NCBI RefSeq assembly: GCF_000293885.2 | Contig: NZ_CP010945.1 | Location: forward strand, 2,128,001 to 2,192,000 | DNA length: 64,000 bases | Direction of reading: 5' to 3' | Source: Pseudomonas fluorescens NCIMB 11764 | Lineage (GTDB): Bacteria > Pseudomonadota > Gammaproteobacteria > Pseudomonadales > Pseudomonadaceae | Shown here: in pieces, positions 29,150 through 41,398 of the stretch | Numbering within the stretch: the stretch's first letter is position 1 | Layout: each line of letters begins with the position of its first letter | Translations under genes and position numbers: made by a program | Notes under the pieces: generated by a model | Told to the model about the DNA's origin: nothing | Database searches by the model: none | Seen by the model: only the letters and a program-made list of their open reading frames with translations

Positions 29150-30643
29150 CTACATCAACCGCTTGCGTTCGCTCGAAGGCGCGATCCCGAGGGATTCGCG
29201 GTACTTGGCGACGGTGCGGCGAGCCACCTGAATGCCTTGTGCCTCCAGTAAACCAGCGATCTTGCTGTCACTCAACGGCTTTTTCTGATTTTCCGCAGCA
29301 ACCAGTTTTTTGATGATCGCGCGGATCGCCGTGGACGAGCATTCGCCGCCTTCGGAGGTGCTGACGTGGCTGGAGAAAAAGTATTTCAGCTCATATATGC
29401 CCCGAGGGGTATGCATGAATTTTTGCGTGGTCACCCGGGAAATCGTCGATTCGTGCATGCCCACCGCTTCGGCGATGTCATGCAGGACCAGCGGTTTCAT
29501 CGCTTCGTCGCCGTATTCCAGAAAGCCGCGTTGATGCTCGACGATCTGGGTGGCAACTTTCATCAGGGTTTCGTTACGGCTTTGCAGGCTCTTGATGAAC
29601 CAGCGGGCCTCTTGCAACTGATTGCGCATGAAGGTGTTGTCGGCGCTGGTGTCGGCGCGACGCACGAAACCGGCGTATTGAGCGTTGACCCGCAGTCGCG
29701 GTACCGATTCCTGATTCAGTTCTACCAGCCAGCGCTCGTTGTCCTTGCGCACGATCACGTCGGGGACCACGTATTCGGCTTCACTGGACTCGATCTGCGA
29801 GCCAGGGCGTGGGTTGAGGCTCTGTACCAGTTCGATGACCTGGCGCAGTTCGTCTTCCTTCAGCTTCATGCGGCGCATCAGCTGGCTGTAGTCGCGGCTG
29901 CCGAGCAAGTCGATATAGTCGGTGACCAGGCGCTTGGCCTCGGCCAGCCAAGGCGTCTTGGCGGGCAGCTGGCGCAATTGCAGCAGCAGGCATTCACCAA
30001 GGTTGCGGGCGCCGATGCCGGCCGGCTCGAATTGCTGGATGCGATGCAGGACGGCTTCGATTTCGTCCAGTTCGATGTCGAGTTCCGGATCGAAAGCTTC
30101 GAGGATTTCCTCGAGGGTTTCGTCCAGGTAGCCCTGGTTGTTGATGCAATCGATCAGGGTCACGGCGATCAGACGATCGGTGTCGGACATCGGCGCCAGG
30201 TTCAATTGCCACAAGAGATGGCTTTGCAGGCTTTCACCGGCCGATGTGCGGGTGGTGAAATCCCACTCGTCGTCATCGTTGCTCGGCAGGCTGCTGGCGC
30301 TGGTCTGGTAGACATCTTCCCATGCGGTGTCGACGGGCAGTTCGTTGGGAATGCGCTCGTTCCAGTCGCCCTCATCGAGGTTGTCCACCGTCGGGGCGGT
30401 TTCCTGGTAGGAGGGCTCTGAAACATCGGCGTTGGGTTGCTGTTCGGCTTTGTCGGCCAAGGGGTCGGCGTTATCGAAGTCGTCGCCTTCTTCCTGGCGT
30501 TCGAGCATCGGATTGGACTCCAGGGCTTCCTGGATTTCCTGTTGCAGGTCCAGGGTCGACAATTGGAGCAGGCGGATGGCCTGTTGCAGCTGCGGTGTCA
30601 TCGTCAGCTGCTGGCCCATTCTCAAGACTAGCGATGGTTTCAT
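29150..30643 (-). CDS. rpoN: RNA polymerase sigma-54 factor
   Basis: The 497-residue protein is full-length sigma-54: a Gln/Leu-rich region I ([21 protein letters not shown]), an acidic region II (about 60-130), the core-binding and HTH domains, and the RpoN box with [12 protein letters not shown] near the C-terminus. It directs polymerase to -24/-12 promoters for nitrogen, motility and carbon genes. It heads the rpoN-hpf-ptsN-rapZ-ptsO cluster and is 185 bases after lptB, where an AT-rich gap could hold its promoter. Confidence 0.97.
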   Translation of the reverse strand: MKPSLVLRMGQQLTMTPQLQQAIRLLQLSTLDLQQEIQEALESNPMLERQEEGDDFDNADPLADKAEQQPNADVSEPSYQETAPTVDNLDEGDWNERIPNELPVDTAWEDVYQTSASSLPSNDDDEWDFTTRTSAGESLQSHLLWQLNLAPMSDTDRLIAVTLIDCINNQGYLDETLEEILEAFDPELDIELDEIEAVLHRIQQFEPAGIGARNLGECLLLQLRQLPAKTPWLAEAKRLVTDYIDLLGSRDYSQLMRRMKLKEDELRQVIELVQSLNPRPGSQIESSEAEYVVPDVIVRKDNERWLVELNQESVPRLRVNAQYAGFVRRADTSADNTFMRNQLQEARWFIKSLQSRNETLMKVATQIVEHQRGFLEYGDEAMKPLVLHDIAEAVGMHESTISRVTTQKFMHTPRGIYELKYFFSSHVSTSEGGECSSTAIRAIIKKLVAAENQKKPLSDSKIAGLLEAQGIQVARRTVAKYRESLGIAPSSERKRLM

Positions 30644-30828
30644 GGCAGGGGCTTAACACCTTATTCGCCGGCGCACATGCGCCATCCACTACAGGGCGCC
30701 GGAGCGCCAAACATAAGCAAATTATATGCCTGAAACTGCAACGTTTGCCTAGAGCGCTGTAACAATAAAAAATTGTTGATTTTTTATCGAGACAAGCGCT
30801 CGGCGACTAGCCAGAGACGCCCTGATGC

Positions 30829-31554
30829 TTACAGGCGGAACTCATGGCCCAGATAGACTTCTTTCACGAGGTCGTTGGCCAGGATGGTGGCAGAATCACC
30901 TTCGGCGATCAGCTGGCCATCGTTGACGATGTAGGCGGTTTCGCAGATATCCAGGGTCTCACGGACGTTGTGGTCGGTGATCAGCACGCCAATGCCCTTG
31001 GCCTTGAGGTGGTAGATGATCTGCTTGATGTCGCCCACCGAAATCGGGTCCACACCGGCGAAGGGTTCGTCGAGGAGGATGAATTTCGGGTTGGTTGCCA
31101 GTGCACGGGCGATTTCCACGCGGCGGCGTTCACCACCGGACAGGCTCATGCCGAGGTTGTCCCGGATGTGGCTGATGTGGAATTCCTGCAGCAGGCTTTC
31201 CAGCTCTTTGCGGCGATCGGCCTTGTCGAGTTCCTTGCGGGTCTCGAGGATTGCCATGATGTTGTCGGCAACCGAGAGTTTGCGGAAGATCGACGCTTCT
31301 TGTGGAAGATAGCCGATACCGGCCTTCGCACGACCGTGCATCGGCTGGTGGCTGACGTCCAGATCGTCGATCAGGACGCGGCCCTGATCGGCCTGGACCA
31401 GGCCGACGATCATGTAGAAGCAGGTGGTCTTGCCGGCGCCGTTAGGACCAAGCAGGCCGACGATCTGACCGCTGTCGATGGACAGGCTGACGTCGCGCAC
31501 GACCTGGCGGCTCTTGTAGCTCTTGGCCAGATGCTGAGCTTTCAGAGTTGCCAT
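30829..31554 (-). CDS. lptB: LPS export ABC transporter ATPase LptB
   Basis: The 241-residue ATPase has Walker [10 protein letters not shown] near residue 38, the signature [15 protein letters not shown] near 138, Walker [14 protein letters not shown] and the H-loop LITDHNVRE. LptB2FG extracts LPS from the inner membrane and pushes it across the Lpt bridge. Its start codon shares one base with the lptA stop. Transcription of kdsD-kdsC-lptC-lptA-lptB appears continuous. Confidence 0.97.
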   Translation of the reverse strand: MATLKAQHLAKSYKSRQVVRDVSLSIDSGQIVGLLGPNGAGKTTCFYMIVGLVQADQGRVLIDDLDVSHQPMHGRAKAGIGYLPQEASIFRKLSVADNIMAILETRKELDKADRRKELESLLQEFHISHIRDNLGMSLSGGERRRVEIARALATNPKFILLDEPFAGVDPISVGDIKQIIYHLKAKGIGVLITDHNVRETLDICETAYIVNDGQLIAEGDSATILANDLVKEVYLGHEFRL

Positions 31555-32102
31555 TACGGGGCCTTTTGCTCTTCGGTTTTCTTTTTCGGCTGGATCACCA
31601 TGTCGATCCGCGGGCGCGACTCGGTCACGTTGGTGCCTGTGGCACGGCCGGCGCTGGCGAGCTTTTTATTGGTGTCGTAGACGATTTTCTCGCCTTGGGT
31701 AACGTTGCCGTCCTTGTCGATGACTTTCGCCTTATCGATCAGCACGACGCGGTCTTGGGAGGCGTGGTACTGGATAGTCACGCCGTAACCCTGAACTGGT
31801 TTGGTGTCGCCAGCGGTCTGCAACTGCTCGAAGTAGGCCAGGTTGCCCACCGAAGTCACGACGTCAATGTCGCCGGCTGCGGTGCGGGTGATGGTGACCT
31901 TGTTGCCGGTAACCTTCATCGAGCCCTGGGTAATGATCACATCGCCGGTGTAGGTGGCAACGCCATTCTTGTCGTCCAGTTGGGCGTCGTCGGCCTGAAT
32001 GCGGATAGGCTGCTGTTGATCGTTCGGCAGAGCCCAGGCGCTCACGCTTCCCAGTGCTGCGCCCAGACCGAGCAAAATAGGGAGAGTTTTAACGAGCCTC
32101 AT
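31554..32102 (-). CDS. lptA: Periplasmic LPS transport protein LptA
   Basis: The 182-residue protein has a signal peptide ([18 protein letters not shown]) and an OstA-type beta-jellyroll domain with [23 protein letters not shown]. It forms the periplasmic bridge that carries LPS from LptC to LptD. It overlaps lptC by 14 bases. The C-terminal Lys-rich tail ([12 protein letters not shown]) is longer than the core fold. Confidence 0.95.
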   Translation of the reverse strand: MRLVKTLPILLGLGAALGSVSAWALPNDQQQPIRIQADDAQLDDKNGVATYTGDVIITQGSMKVTGNKVTITRTAAGDIDVVTSVGNLAYFEQLQTAGDTKPVQGYGVTIQYHASQDRVVLIDKAKVIDKDGNVTQGEKIVYDTNKKLASAGRATGTNVTESRPRIDMVIQPKKKTEEQKAP

Positions 32103-32661
32103 ACTGTCCTCTTACGTTCGATAGCAGGTGTATCCTGCTTTCTTTCAAATACGCTTTCATTCCCTTGCCAGTCGAGACACCACCAGCGCCGTCGATTCTA
32201 ACGGGTTGATCGGTCTGCGCATATTGCTGCTGCGGGAACACTGTCATGCGGGTGGTGGTAATCAGGGTCTTGCGGTTTTTCTCGTCGAAACGGGTGATGC
32301 GCACCGAGTCGATCAGCTCGACCTGGGTGCCATCCGGATTGACTTCACCGTGTTCGCTCTGGACGTGCCAGGGGAATTGGGTGCCGCGGAACAGGTTCAG
32401 GTCCGGATTGGTCAACAGCGTCACTTCGGTCGCCTTCAGGTGTTCAACCTTGTCCGACGTCATTTCGTACTGCAGTTTGCCGTCCGGCAGGTACTGCACG
32501 CTGTGGGCGTTGAGTGCGTAATAGTCGATCGCGCTTTCATCGACCTTTGCCACCGGCTGGTCGAGGAAGCGTTCCGGGCTGATGTTCCAGTAGCCGACCG
32601 CCGCAAAAATTGCTGCGATGCAACCGAACACCAGGATGTTGCGAAATTTCTTGCTCAGCAT
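32089..32661 (-). CDS. lptC: LPS export protein LptC
   Basis: The 190-residue protein has a single N-terminal membrane anchor (NILVFGCIAAIFAAVGYW) and a periplasmic jellyroll domain (LQYEMTSDKVEHLKATEVTLL and on), as expected for LptC, which docks LptB2FG to LptA. ATG 32661 is chosen over an in-frame GTG 33 bases upstream that would run into kdsC. It is 7 bases after kdsC. Confidence 0.93.
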   Translation of the reverse strand: MLSKKFRNILVFGCIAAIFAAVGYWNISPERFLDQPVAKVDESAIDYYALNAHSVQYLPDGKLQYEMTSDKVEHLKATEVTLLTNPDLNLFRGTQFPWHVQSEHGEVNPDGTQVELIDSVRITRFDEKNRKTLITTTRMTVFPQQQYAQTDQPVRIDGAGGVSTGKGMKAYLKESRIHLLSNVRGQYEAR

Positions 32662-32668
32662 AGTTGGC

Positions 32669-33193
32669 TCACAGGTACGCGGCGTTGGCCGCATCGAGGC
32701 GGCCCTGGGCGCGCAGGATCAATTCGCAGAATTCGCGGGCGGCACCCTCGCCACCACGGGCCTGGGTGATGCCATGGGCGTGTTCACGCACGAAGCCGGC
32801 GGCATTGGCCACCGCCATGCCCAGGCCTACGCGGCGAATCACCGGCAGGTCTGGCAGGTCGTCACCGAGGTAGGCGACTTGCTCATAGCTTAGGTTGAGT
32901 TGGGCGAGAAGTTCGTCCAGCACCACCAGTTTATCTTCGCGCCCCTGATACAGGTGGGGAATGCCGAGGTTCTTTGCCCGTCGCTCGACCACCGGTGTCT
33001 TGCGGCCGCTGATGATAGCGGTCTGTACGCCGGCTGCCATCAACATCTTGATACCCTGGCCGTCGAGCGTGTTGAAGGTCTTGAATTCGCTGCCGTCTTC
33101 AAGGAAGTACAAACGCCCGTCGGTCAGGACGCCATCGACGTCGAAGACGGCCAGTTTGATCTGTTTGCCGCGTTGCAGCAGGTCCGTGCTCAT
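32669..33193 (-). CDS. kdsC: 3-deoxy-manno-octulosonate-8-phosphatase KdsC
   Basis: The 174-residue HAD phosphatase has the catalytic FDVDGVLTDG near residue 17 and no cap domain, as in tetrameric KdsC. GDDLPDLPVIRRVGLGMAV near 125 holds the metal-binding Asp pair. It removes phosphate from Kdo-8-P to give Kdo for the LPS core. Its start overlaps the kdsD stop by one base. Confidence 0.95.
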   Translation of the reverse strand: MSTDLLQRGKQIKLAVFDVDGVLTDGRLYFLEDGSEFKTFNTLDGQGIKMLMAAGVQTAIISGRKTPVVERRAKNLGIPHLYQGREDKLVVLDELLAQLNLSYEQVAYLGDDLPDLPVIRRVGLGMAVANAAGFVREHAHGITQARGGEGAAREFCELILRAQGRLDAANAAYL

Positions 33194-34167
33194 TACATTA
33201 CTCCCGCACGCAGCAAGTCGTGCATGTTCAAGGCGCCGACCGGACGGTCTTCGCTGTCGACCACGACCAGTGCGTTGATTTTATGGTCTTCCATGATTTT
33301 CAGGGCCTCGGCGGCGAGCATCTCGGCGCGGGCAGTCTTGCCGTGGGCGGTCATGACCTGGTCGATCGTCGCGCTGTGAATATCGATGCTGCGATCCAGG
33401 GTGCGACGCAAATCGCCGTCGGTGAAGATCCCGGCGAGTGTGCCGTCGGCTTCCAGGATGACGGTCATGCCCAGGCCCTTGCGGGTCATTTCCATCAGCG
33501 CGTCCTTGAGCAGTGTGCCGCGCTGGACTTGCGGCAGTTCCTGCCCGGCATGCATGACGTTTTCCACTTTCAACAGCAGGCGTCGGCCCAGGGCGCCACC
33601 AGGGTGGGAAAAGGCAAAGTCTTCAGCGGTAAAGCCGCGGGCTTCGAGCAGCGCAACGGCCAGGGCGTCGCCCATGACCAGGGCGGCAGTGGTCGACGAT
33701 GTCGGCGCCAGGTTCAGCGGACAGGCTTCGTGTTCGACATGCACGTTGAGATTGACTTCGGCGGCCTTGGCCAGCGGAGAGTCGGGGTTGCCGGTCACGC
33801 TGATCAACTTGATGCCCAGGCGTTTGATCAACGGCAGCAGGGTGACGATTTCATTGGTGGAACCGGAGTTCGACAGGGCCAGGATGATGTCGTCACGGGT
33901 GATCATGCCCATGTCGCCGTGGCTGGCTTCGGCCGGGTGCACGAAGAAAGCCGTGGTGCCGGTGCTGGCCAGGGTAGCGGCAATCTTGTTGCCGATATGT
34001 CCGGATTTGCCCATGCCGACCACGACTACGCGGCCTTTGCTGGCCAGAATCATCTCGCAAGCGCGTACGAAATCTGCGTCGATATGGGGCAGCAAGCCTT
34101 GTACGGCTTCCAGTTCGAGGCGGATGGTGCGTTGTGCTGATTGAATCAGGTCGCTGGATTGGCTCAT
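33193..34167 (-). CDS. kdsD: D-arabinose 5-phosphate isomerase KdsD
   Basis: The 324-residue protein has an N-terminal SIS sugar-isomerase domain (VVVVGMGKSGHIGNKIAATLASTG, then HPAEASHGDMGMI) and two C-terminal CBS domains (about 205-320). It turns ribulose 5-phosphate into arabinose 5-phosphate, the first committed step of Kdo. ATG 34167 is used; a longer frame from 34230 runs past the likely -10 element. It is the first gene of the kds-lpt operon and is divergent from mlaF. Confidence 0.95.
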   Translation of the reverse strand: MSQSSDLIQSAQRTIRLELEAVQGLLPHIDADFVRACEMILASKGRVVVVGMGKSGHIGNKIAATLASTGTTAFFVHPAEASHGDMGMITRDDIILALSNSGSTNEIVTLLPLIKRLGIKLISVTGNPDSPLAKAAEVNLNVHVEHEACPLNLAPTSSTTAALVMGDALAVALLEARGFTAEDFAFSHPGGALGRRLLLKVENVMHAGQELPQVQRGTLLKDALMEMTRKGLGMTVILEADGTLAGIFTDGDLRRTLDRSIDIHSATIDQVMTAHGKTARAEMLAAEALKIMEDHKINALVVVDSEDRPVGALNMHDLLRAGVM

Positions 34168-34201
34168 GTCAGAAATCGTATAGCCTGATGAAAAGGCGGC
34201 G

Positions 34202-34207
34202 ATTATA
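34202..34207 (-). promoter_or_regulatory. Candidate -10 element of the kdsD-lpt operon
   Basis: On the minus strand the sequence is a perfect TATAAT, 35 bases upstream of the kdsD ATG, in the kdsD-mlaF divergent gap. The expected -35 position has only a poor match, so an activator or extended -10 is possible. Confidence 0.4.
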
Positions 34208-34442
34208 GCGGTAATGATCGAAACCCTCACGCAAGTTCGTCGCGCTTTGACATTCCCTGTTACCGAATCCCTCTAAATAAAGCTTTTTACCGCTCAGGTT
34301 GCTGAACAAGGCCAGGCTTGGCCCTTGGGCGCTTGGCCTTTGCAGTGATATAGTTCGCCGCCAGTTCGGCCTGCCCGGGAGGTATGTGCTTTCGCAAGGA
34401 AGTCAGGCGTCCGAGTGAGAGGCTGCATCGCAAGGAGTTTAG

Positions 34443-35252
34443 ATGAGTGCCGATAACGCCTACGCGGTCGAGCTGAAGGGACTGACCTTCAAGCGCGGTG
34501 CGCGCAGCATTTTCAATAACGTCGATATCCGTATTCCGCGCGGCAAGGTCACCGGCATCATGGGGCCTTCCGGGTGTGGCAAGACCACACTGTTGCGTTT
34601 GATGGGCGCCCAATTGCGTCCGACCAAGGGCGAAGTCTGGGTCAACGGTCAGAACCTGCCGAAACTGTCGCGCAGTGATTTGTTCGATGCGCGTAAACAC
34701 ATGGGCGTGCTGTTTCAGAGTGGCGCACTGTTTACCGATCTCGACGTGTTCGAGAACGTTGCCTTTCCCCTGCGCGTTCATACCGAGCTTCCGGAAGAAA
34801 TGATCCGGGACATCGTCCTGCTCAAATTACAGGCCGTGGGCCTGCGTGGCGCCATCGACCTGATGCCTGACGAGCTGTCCGGCGGCATGAAGCGCCGTGT
34901 CGCGCTGGCGCGGGCGATTGCCCTTGATCCGCAGATTCTCATGTATGACGAACCCTTCGTCGGCCAGGACCCTATCGCGATGGGCGTGTTGGTGCGCCTG
35001 ATCCGTTTGCTCAACGATGCGCTGGGTATCACCAGTATCGTGGTTTCCCACGATCTGGCCGAGACGGCCAGCATTGCCGATTACATTTATGTGGTGGGCG
35101 ATGGGCAAGTGTTGGGGCAGGGCACTCCCGAGGAGCTGATGAATTCGCAGGAGCCGCGTATTCGTCAATTCATGACCGGCGATCCCGACGGTCCGGTCGC
35201 ATACCACTTTCCAGCGACGGATTACCGCGCAGATCTTCTGGGGAAGCGTTGA
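34443..35252 (+). CDS. mlaF: Phospholipid transport ATPase MlaF
   Basis: The 269-residue ATPase has Walker [11 protein letters not shown] near residue 43, the signature [17 protein letters not shown] near 145 and Walker [14 protein letters not shown] near 168. The final [14 protein letters not shown] tail is typical of MlaF. With MlaE, MlaB and MlaD it forms the inner-membrane complex that handles phospholipids to keep the outer leaflet as LPS. The gene starts the mlaFEDCB operon, opposite the kds-lpt operon. Confidence 0.95.
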   Translation: MSADNAYAVELKGLTFKRGARSIFNNVDIRIPRGKVTGIMGPSGCGKTTLLRLMGAQLRPTKGEVWVNGQNLPKLSRSDLFDARKHMGVLFQSGALFTDLDVFENVAFPLRVHTELPEEMIRDIVLLKLQAVGLRGAIDLMPDELSGGMKRRVALARAIALDPQILMYDEPFVGQDPIAMGVLVRLIRLLNDALGITSIVVSHDLAETASIADYIYVVGDGQVLGQGTPEELMNSQEPRIRQFMTGDPDGPVAYHFPATDYRADLLGKR

Positions 35253-36049
35253 TGCGCAAGATTTCACTATTAGAACGCGTACGTCGTTTCGGTCACGGCG
35301 GCATCGATGTGATGGCGGTGTTCGGCCGTTCGGCGATCTTTCTGTTCCATGCCTTGCTCGGCCGTGGCGGCATCGGCGGCGGTTTCGGCCTGCTGATCAA
35401 GCAGCTGCATTCGGTGGGCGTGATGTCCCTGGTGATCATTGTGGTCTCCGGGGTGTTCATCGGCATGGTGCTGGCGCTGCAAGGGTTCAATATTCTGTCC
35501 AGCTACGGTTCGGAGCAGGCGGTCGGGCAGATGGTTGCCCTGACCTTGCTGCGCGAACTGGGCCCTGTGGTCACTGCATTGCTGTTCGCCGGACGCGCCG
35601 GTTCGGCCCTGACGGCTGAAATCGGCAACATGAAATCCACCGAGCAGCTCTCCAGTCTGGAAATGATTGGTGTCGACCCGCTCAAGTACATCATTGCCCC
35701 GCGCCTGTGGGCCGGCTTCATTTCCCTGCCGGTGCTGGCGATGATTTTCAGCGTGGTGGGTATCTGGGGCGGTTCTTGGGTGGCCGTCGACTGGCTGGGT
35801 GTCTATGAAGGTTCCTACTGGTCCAACATGCAGAACAGCGTGACGTTCACTGACGATGTGCTCAACGGCATCATCAAAAGTATCGTCTTCGCCTTTGTCG
35901 TGACCTGGATCGCCGTATTCCAAGGCTATGACTGCGAGCCCACCTCCGAGGGGATCAGTCGTGCCACTACCAAGACCGTTGTGTATGCCTCGTTGGCTGT
36001 ACTCGGCCTGGACTTTATTCTGACCGCCTTGATGTTTGGAGATTTCTGA
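35252..36049 (+). CDS. mlaE: Phospholipid transport permease MlaE
   Basis: The 265-residue MlaE-type permease has five or six helices. Family stretches are [55 protein letters not shown] and [21 protein letters not shown]. It is the membrane domain that binds phospholipid. ATG 35252 shares one base with the mlaF stop (TGATG), preferred over the adjoining TTG. Confidence 0.96.
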   Translation: MRKISLLERVRRFGHGGIDVMAVFGRSAIFLFHALLGRGGIGGGFGLLIKQLHSVGVMSLVIIVVSGVFIGMVLALQGFNILSSYGSEQAVGQMVALTLLRELGPVVTALLFAGRAGSALTAEIGNMKSTEQLSSLEMIGVDPLKYIIAPRLWAGFISLPVLAMIFSVVGIWGGSWVAVDWLGVYEGSYWSNMQNSVTFTDDVLNGIIKSIVFAFVVTWIAVFQGYDCEPTSEGISRATTKTVVYASLAVLGLDFILTALMFGDF

Positions 36050-36516
36050 TGCAAAACCGCACCCTGGAAATCGGTGTCGGCCTTTTCTTGCTGGCTGGCA
36101 TCCTGGCTTTGCTGTTGCTGGCGTTGCGGGTGAGTGGCCTGTCCCCGAGCTCAACCACCGATACGTATAAACTTTATGCCTATTTCGACAATATCGCCGG
36201 TTTGACGGTCAGAGCTAAAGTGACCATGGCCGGTGTGACCATCGGCAAGGTCACGGCGATCGATCTGGACCGCGACAGTTTCACCGGTCGGGTGACGATG
36301 CAATTGGAAAAGCGCGTGGATAACCTGCCGACTGACTCCACTGCATCTATTCTGACTGCTGGCCTGTTGGGCGAGAAATACATCGGTATCAGCGTGGGCG
36401 GCGAAGAAGGCCTGCTCAAGGATGGTGGAACCATCCATGACACCCAGTCGTCGCTGGTGCTCGAGGACCTGATCGGTAAATTCCTGCTCAATACCGTTAG
36501 CAAAGACGCCAAATGA
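36049..36516 (+). CDS. mlaD: MCE-domain phospholipid-binding protein MlaD
   Basis: The 155-residue protein has one N-terminal membrane helix (GVGLFLLAGILALLLLALRV) and an MCE domain (about 40-120) with RAKVTMAGVTIGKVTAI. MlaD forms the hexameric periplasmic ring on MlaFE through which lipid passes. It overlaps the mlaE stop. Confidence 0.95.
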   Translation: MQNRTLEIGVGLFLLAGILALLLLALRVSGLSPSSTTDTYKLYAYFDNIAGLTVRAKVTMAGVTIGKVTAIDLDRDSFTGRVTMQLEKRVDNLPTDSTASILTAGLLGEKYIGISVGGEEGLLKDGGTIHDTQSSLVLEDLIGKFLLNTVSKDAK

Positions 36517-36527
36517 GGAGCTTTTGA

Positions 36528-37184
36528 ATGATCTCTACCTTGCGACGTGGCCTGTTGGTATTACTCGCGGCCCTGCCGTTGATGGCTAACGCCGTGGCGG
36601 CGCCTTCCGCGCACGATCTGGTACAGGACACCACGACCCGGTTGTTGGCGGATCTTTCAGCCAACAAAGAGAAGTACAAGCAGGATCCGCAGGACTTTTA
36701 CACGGCGCTGAATACCATCGTCGGCCCTGTGGTAGATGCCGAGGGCATTTCCAAGAGCATCATGACGGTCAAGTATTCGCGCAAGGCCACGCCTGCGCAG
36801 ATGAAGGCCTTTGAAGAAAACTTCAAGAAGGGCCTGTTCCAGTTCTATGGCAACGCCTTGCTCGAGTACAACAATCAGGGCATCGTCGTCGACCCTGCCA
36901 AGGATGAGTCGGGAGACCGCACCAGCGTTGGCATGACGGTCAAGGGCAGCAACGGCGCGATCTATCCTGTGTCCTACACGCTCGAAAAGATCAGTGGCGA
37001 GTGGAAGTTGCGCAACGTGATCATCAATGGCATCAACATCGGCAAGCTGTTCCGCGATCAGTTCGCCGATGCGATGCAGCGCAATGGCAACGACCTGGAC
37101 AAGACCATCAATGGTTGGGCCGGTGAAGTCGCCAAAGCCAAGGAAGCCAGCGAGAAGCAAACGCCTGAGAAGCAAGCCCAATGA
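36528..37184 (+). CDS. mlaC: Periplasmic phospholipid-binding protein MlaC
   Basis: The 218-residue protein has a signal peptide ending near ANAVAA and the MlaC/Ttg2D fold. It shuttles phospholipid between the outer-membrane MlaA and the MlaFEDB complex. In Pseudomonas this cluster is also known as ttg2. GGAG lies upstream of ATG 36528. Charged C-terminal AKEASEKQTPEKQAQ extends past the domain. Confidence 0.94.
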   Translation: MISTLRRGLLVLLAALPLMANAVAAPSAHDLVQDTTTRLLADLSANKEKYKQDPQDFYTALNTIVGPVVDAEGISKSIMTVKYSRKATPAQMKAFEENFKKGLFQFYGNALLEYNNQGIVVDPAKDESGDRTSVGMTVKGSNGAIYPVSYTLEKISGEWKLRNVIINGINIGKLFRDQFADAMQRNGNDLDKTINGWAGEVAKAKEASEKQTPEKQAQ

Positions 37185-37486
37185 GTGTATCGGCCATTCG
37201 CATGAGCGAATCCGGCGAGCTGATGCTCAGCGGCATGCTCGACTACCGCACCGGCCCGGGCCTGCGCAAGCAGGGCCAGGCGCTGATCAAGGCCAGCAAG
37301 GCCGCCGCCTTGGTGGTGGATTGTTCGGCGGTGTTGAAGTCCAGCAGTGTCGGCTTGTCGCTGCTGCTGTGTTTCATGCGTGATGCGCAGGAGGCCGGCA
37401 AGCCGCTGAGCATCCGTGCAATGCCCGAAGACATGCGCGAAATTGCTCAGGTCAGTGAATTGACCGAGCTGTTGGCGCATCCCTAA
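37181..37486 (+). CDS. mlaB: STAS-domain protein MlaB
   Basis: The 101-residue cytoplasmic protein is one STAS domain with the conserved LKSSSVGLSLLLCFM loop, whose Ser/Thr is needed for MlaB to stabilise MlaF. The start overlaps the mlaC stop (ATGA), so the five mla genes are one coupled operon. A terminator follows. Confidence 0.92.
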   Translation: MSVSAIRMSESGELMLSGMLDYRTGPGLRKQGQALIKASKAAALVVDCSAVLKSSSVGLSLLLCFMRDAQEAGKPLSIRAMPEDMREIAQVSELTELLAHP

Positions 37487-37499
37487 CCGCATCGATAGG

Positions 37500-37554
37500 A
37501 AAGCCCCCCGTCAGAGTCCTGCTTCGCGGGGTTCGCAGGCGCGGGGCTTTTTTG
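37500..37554 (+). terminator. Rho-independent terminator after mlaB
   Basis: AAAGCCCC and GGGGCTTTTTT bracket a GC-rich region with an inner CTGC/TTCG-type hairpin. It lies 14 bases after mlaB and 46 before ibaG. Confidence 0.85.
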
Positions 37555-37599
37555 TATGATGTCCGACCCGCGCGCACAGGGCGCCGATTGAGGTTGAGC

Positions 37600-39127
<1,528 letters not shown>

Positions 39128-39297
39128 TTTTTTGCTGCATGGGCATAAGGATGTGCCCACATGTGGTGTAACAGCAGAGCGCAGTAGCTGTTGCGCCACA
39201 TGGATGAATTCGTTTCAAGTCGGGGGTCTCCGCCCTCGATGTGTGTCCGGCGCCATTTGTGACCGGGCACGTACCTTGATAAGGACTGACGTTTCCC

Positions 39298-39933
39298 ATG
39301 TTGACCATCGCACTGTCCAAGGGCCGCATCCTTGACGACACCCTGCCGCTTCTGGCTGAAGCGGGCATCGTGCCGACCGAGAATCCGGACAAGAGCCGCA
39401 AGCTGATCATCCCCACGACCCAGGCTGATGTGCGCCTGCTGATCGTGCGTGCCACCGACGTGCCGACTTACGTCGAGCATGGTGCCGCCGACCTGGGCGT
39501 CGCCGGTAAAGATGTGCTGATGGAATACGGTGGCCAGGGCCTGTACGAGCCTTTGGACCTGCGCATTGCTCTTTGCAAGCTGATGACCGCTGGCCGTGTC
39601 GGCGATGTCGAGCCCAAGGGCCGTCTGCGCGTGGCAACCAAATTCGTCAACGTTGCCAAGCGCTATTACGCCGAACAGGGTCGTCAGGTCGACATCATCA
39701 AGCTTTACGGCTCGATGGAACTGGCGCCGCTGATCGGTCTGGCGGACAAGATCATCGACGTGGTCGACACTGGCAATACGCTGCGCGCCAATGGTCTGGA
39801 ACCCCAGGACTTCATTGCCGACATCAGCTCCCGGCTGATCGTCAACAAAGCTTCGATGAAAATGCAGCACGCCCGTATCCAGGCGTTGATCGACACCCTG
39901 CGCAAGGCAGTGGAGTCTCGACACCGCGGCTGA
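39298..39933 (+). CDS. hisG: ATP phosphoribosyltransferase, short form HisG
   Basis: The 211-residue protein is the short HisG, which lacks the C-terminal histidine-binding domain and needs HisZ as a regulatory partner. hisZ is not in the window. [15 protein letters not shown] and the PRPP-binding [18 protein letters not shown] [16 protein letters not shown] are clear. It catalyses the first step of histidine synthesis. The 170-base gap from murA holds several small hairpins (for example GGGCATAAGGATGTGCCC at 39138-39155) but no clear histidine-rich leader peptide. Confidence 0.95.
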   Translation: MLTIALSKGRILDDTLPLLAEAGIVPTENPDKSRKLIIPTTQADVRLLIVRATDVPTYVEHGAADLGVAGKDVLMEYGGQGLYEPLDLRIALCKLMTAGRVGDVEPKGRLRVATKFVNVAKRYYAEQGRQVDIIKLYGSMELAPLIGLADKIIDVVDTGNTLRANGLEPQDFIADISSRLIVNKASMKMQHARIQALIDTLRKAVESRHRG

Positions 39934-40058
39934 TTCACCTGCGCGACTTTGAGTCGCGCCCGTCTATCCGCCTCATAGCCAGAATCTCAGGTGCCCAAGC
40001 GGAAACGACTGCTAAGTTAGGGCGCCTGAGTTTTTGCCATTCCTATGAGGCTCTCGCT

Positions 40059-41396
40059 ATGACCGCACTGACTGCAATTCGCCGACTCAACGCTGCTGAT
40101 CCGGATTTCGCGCATCATCTGGATCATCTGCTGAGCTGGGAAAGTGTGTCTGACGACTCGGTCAATCAGCGGGTGCTGGACATCATCAAAGCCGTGCGTG
40201 AGCGTGGCGATGCGGCGCTGGTGGAGTTCACCCGGCAGTTCGACGGTCTGGACGTCGCCTCGATGGCCGACCTGATCCTGCCGCGCGAACGCCTGGAACT
40301 GGCCCTGACCCGAATCACCGTACCTCAGCGCGAAGCCCTGGAAAAAGCCGCGACCCGCGTGCGCAGCTACCACGAGAAGCAAAAACAGGACTCCTGGAGC
40401 TACACCGAAGCCGACGGTACCGTGCTGGGCCAAAAGGTCACGCCGCTGGATCGCGCCGGTCTGTACGTGCCTGGCGGCAAGGCGTCTTACCCGTCGTCCG
40501 TGCTGATGAACGCGATTCCGGCCAAGGTTGCCGGTGTGACCGAAGTGGTCATGGTCGTACCGACCCCGCGCGGTGAAATCAATGAGCTGGTGCTGGCCGC
40601 CGCCTGCATCGCCGGCGTTGACCGCGTCTTCACTATCGGTGGCGCACAAGCCGTCGCCGCTCTGGCTTACGGCACTGAAAGCGTGCCGAAGGTCGACAAG
40701 GTGGTCGGCCCGGGCAACATCTATGTCGCCACCGCCAAGCGCCATGTATTTGGCCAGGTCGGCATCGACATGATCGCCGGGCCATCGGAAATCCTTGTGG
40801 TGTGTGACGGCAAGACGGATCCGGACTGGATCGCCATGGACCTGTTTTCCCAGGCCGAACACGACGAAGACGCCCAGGCGATTCTGGTCAGCCCGGACGC
40901 CGAGTTCCTCGACCAGGTCGCTGCCAGCATCGCCAAACTGCTGCCGACCATGGAGCGTGCCGAGATCATCGAAACTTCGATCAATGGCCGTGGTGCACTG
41001 ATCAAGGTGCGCGACATGGAACAGGCGATCGAAGTGGCCAACCGCATTGCACCGGAGCACCTGGAGTTGTCGGTGGCAGACCCGCAAGCCTGGTTGCCGC
41101 AGATCCGTCACGCGGGCGCGATCTTCATGGGGCGCCACACCTCCGAGGCCCTGGGCGACTACTGCGCCGGCCCGAACCACGTGCTGCCGACCTCTGGCAC
41201 CGCACGCTTCTCGTCGCCGCTGGGCGTGTACGACTTCCAGAAGCGCTCGTCGATCATCTTCTGCTCCGAGCAGGGTGCGTCCGAACTGGGCAAGACTGCT
41301 TCCGTGCTGGCCCGTGGCGAGTCGCTGACCGCCCACGCCCGCAGCGCCGAATACCGCATCGTTGACGAAGACTTTCCACAAGGGCAGGGGAACTGA
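40059..41396 (+). CDS. hisD: Histidinol dehydrogenase
   Basis: The 445-residue zinc enzyme performs the last two oxidations to histidine. [28 protein letters not shown] marks the family region near 230-260, and the zinc/catalytic His residues appear in QAEHDEDAQ and PEHLEL. ATG 40059 is supported by the TATGAGGCTCT ribosome region; a longer open frame upstream overlaps hisG in another frame and is not coding. Confidence 0.96.
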   Translation: MTALTAIRRLNAADPDFAHHLDHLLSWESVSDDSVNQRVLDIIKAVRERGDAALVEFTRQFDGLDVASMADLILPRERLELALTRITVPQREALEKAATRVRSYHEKQKQDSWSYTEADGTVLGQKVTPLDRAGLYVPGGKASYPSSVLMNAIPAKVAGVTEVVMVVPTPRGEINELVLAAACIAGVDRVFTIGGAQAVAALAYGTESVPKVDKVVGPGNIYVATAKRHVFGQVGIDMIAGPSEILVVCDGKTDPDWIAMDLFSQAEHDEDAQAILVSPDAEFLDQVAASIAKLLPTMERAEIIETSINGRGALIKVRDMEQAIEVANRIAPEHLELSVADPQAWLPQIRHAGAIFMGRHTSEALGDYCAGPNHVLPTSGTARFSSPLGVYDFQKRSSIIFCSEQGASELGKTASVLARGESLTAHARSAEYRIVDEDFPQGQGN

Positions 41397-41398
41397 GC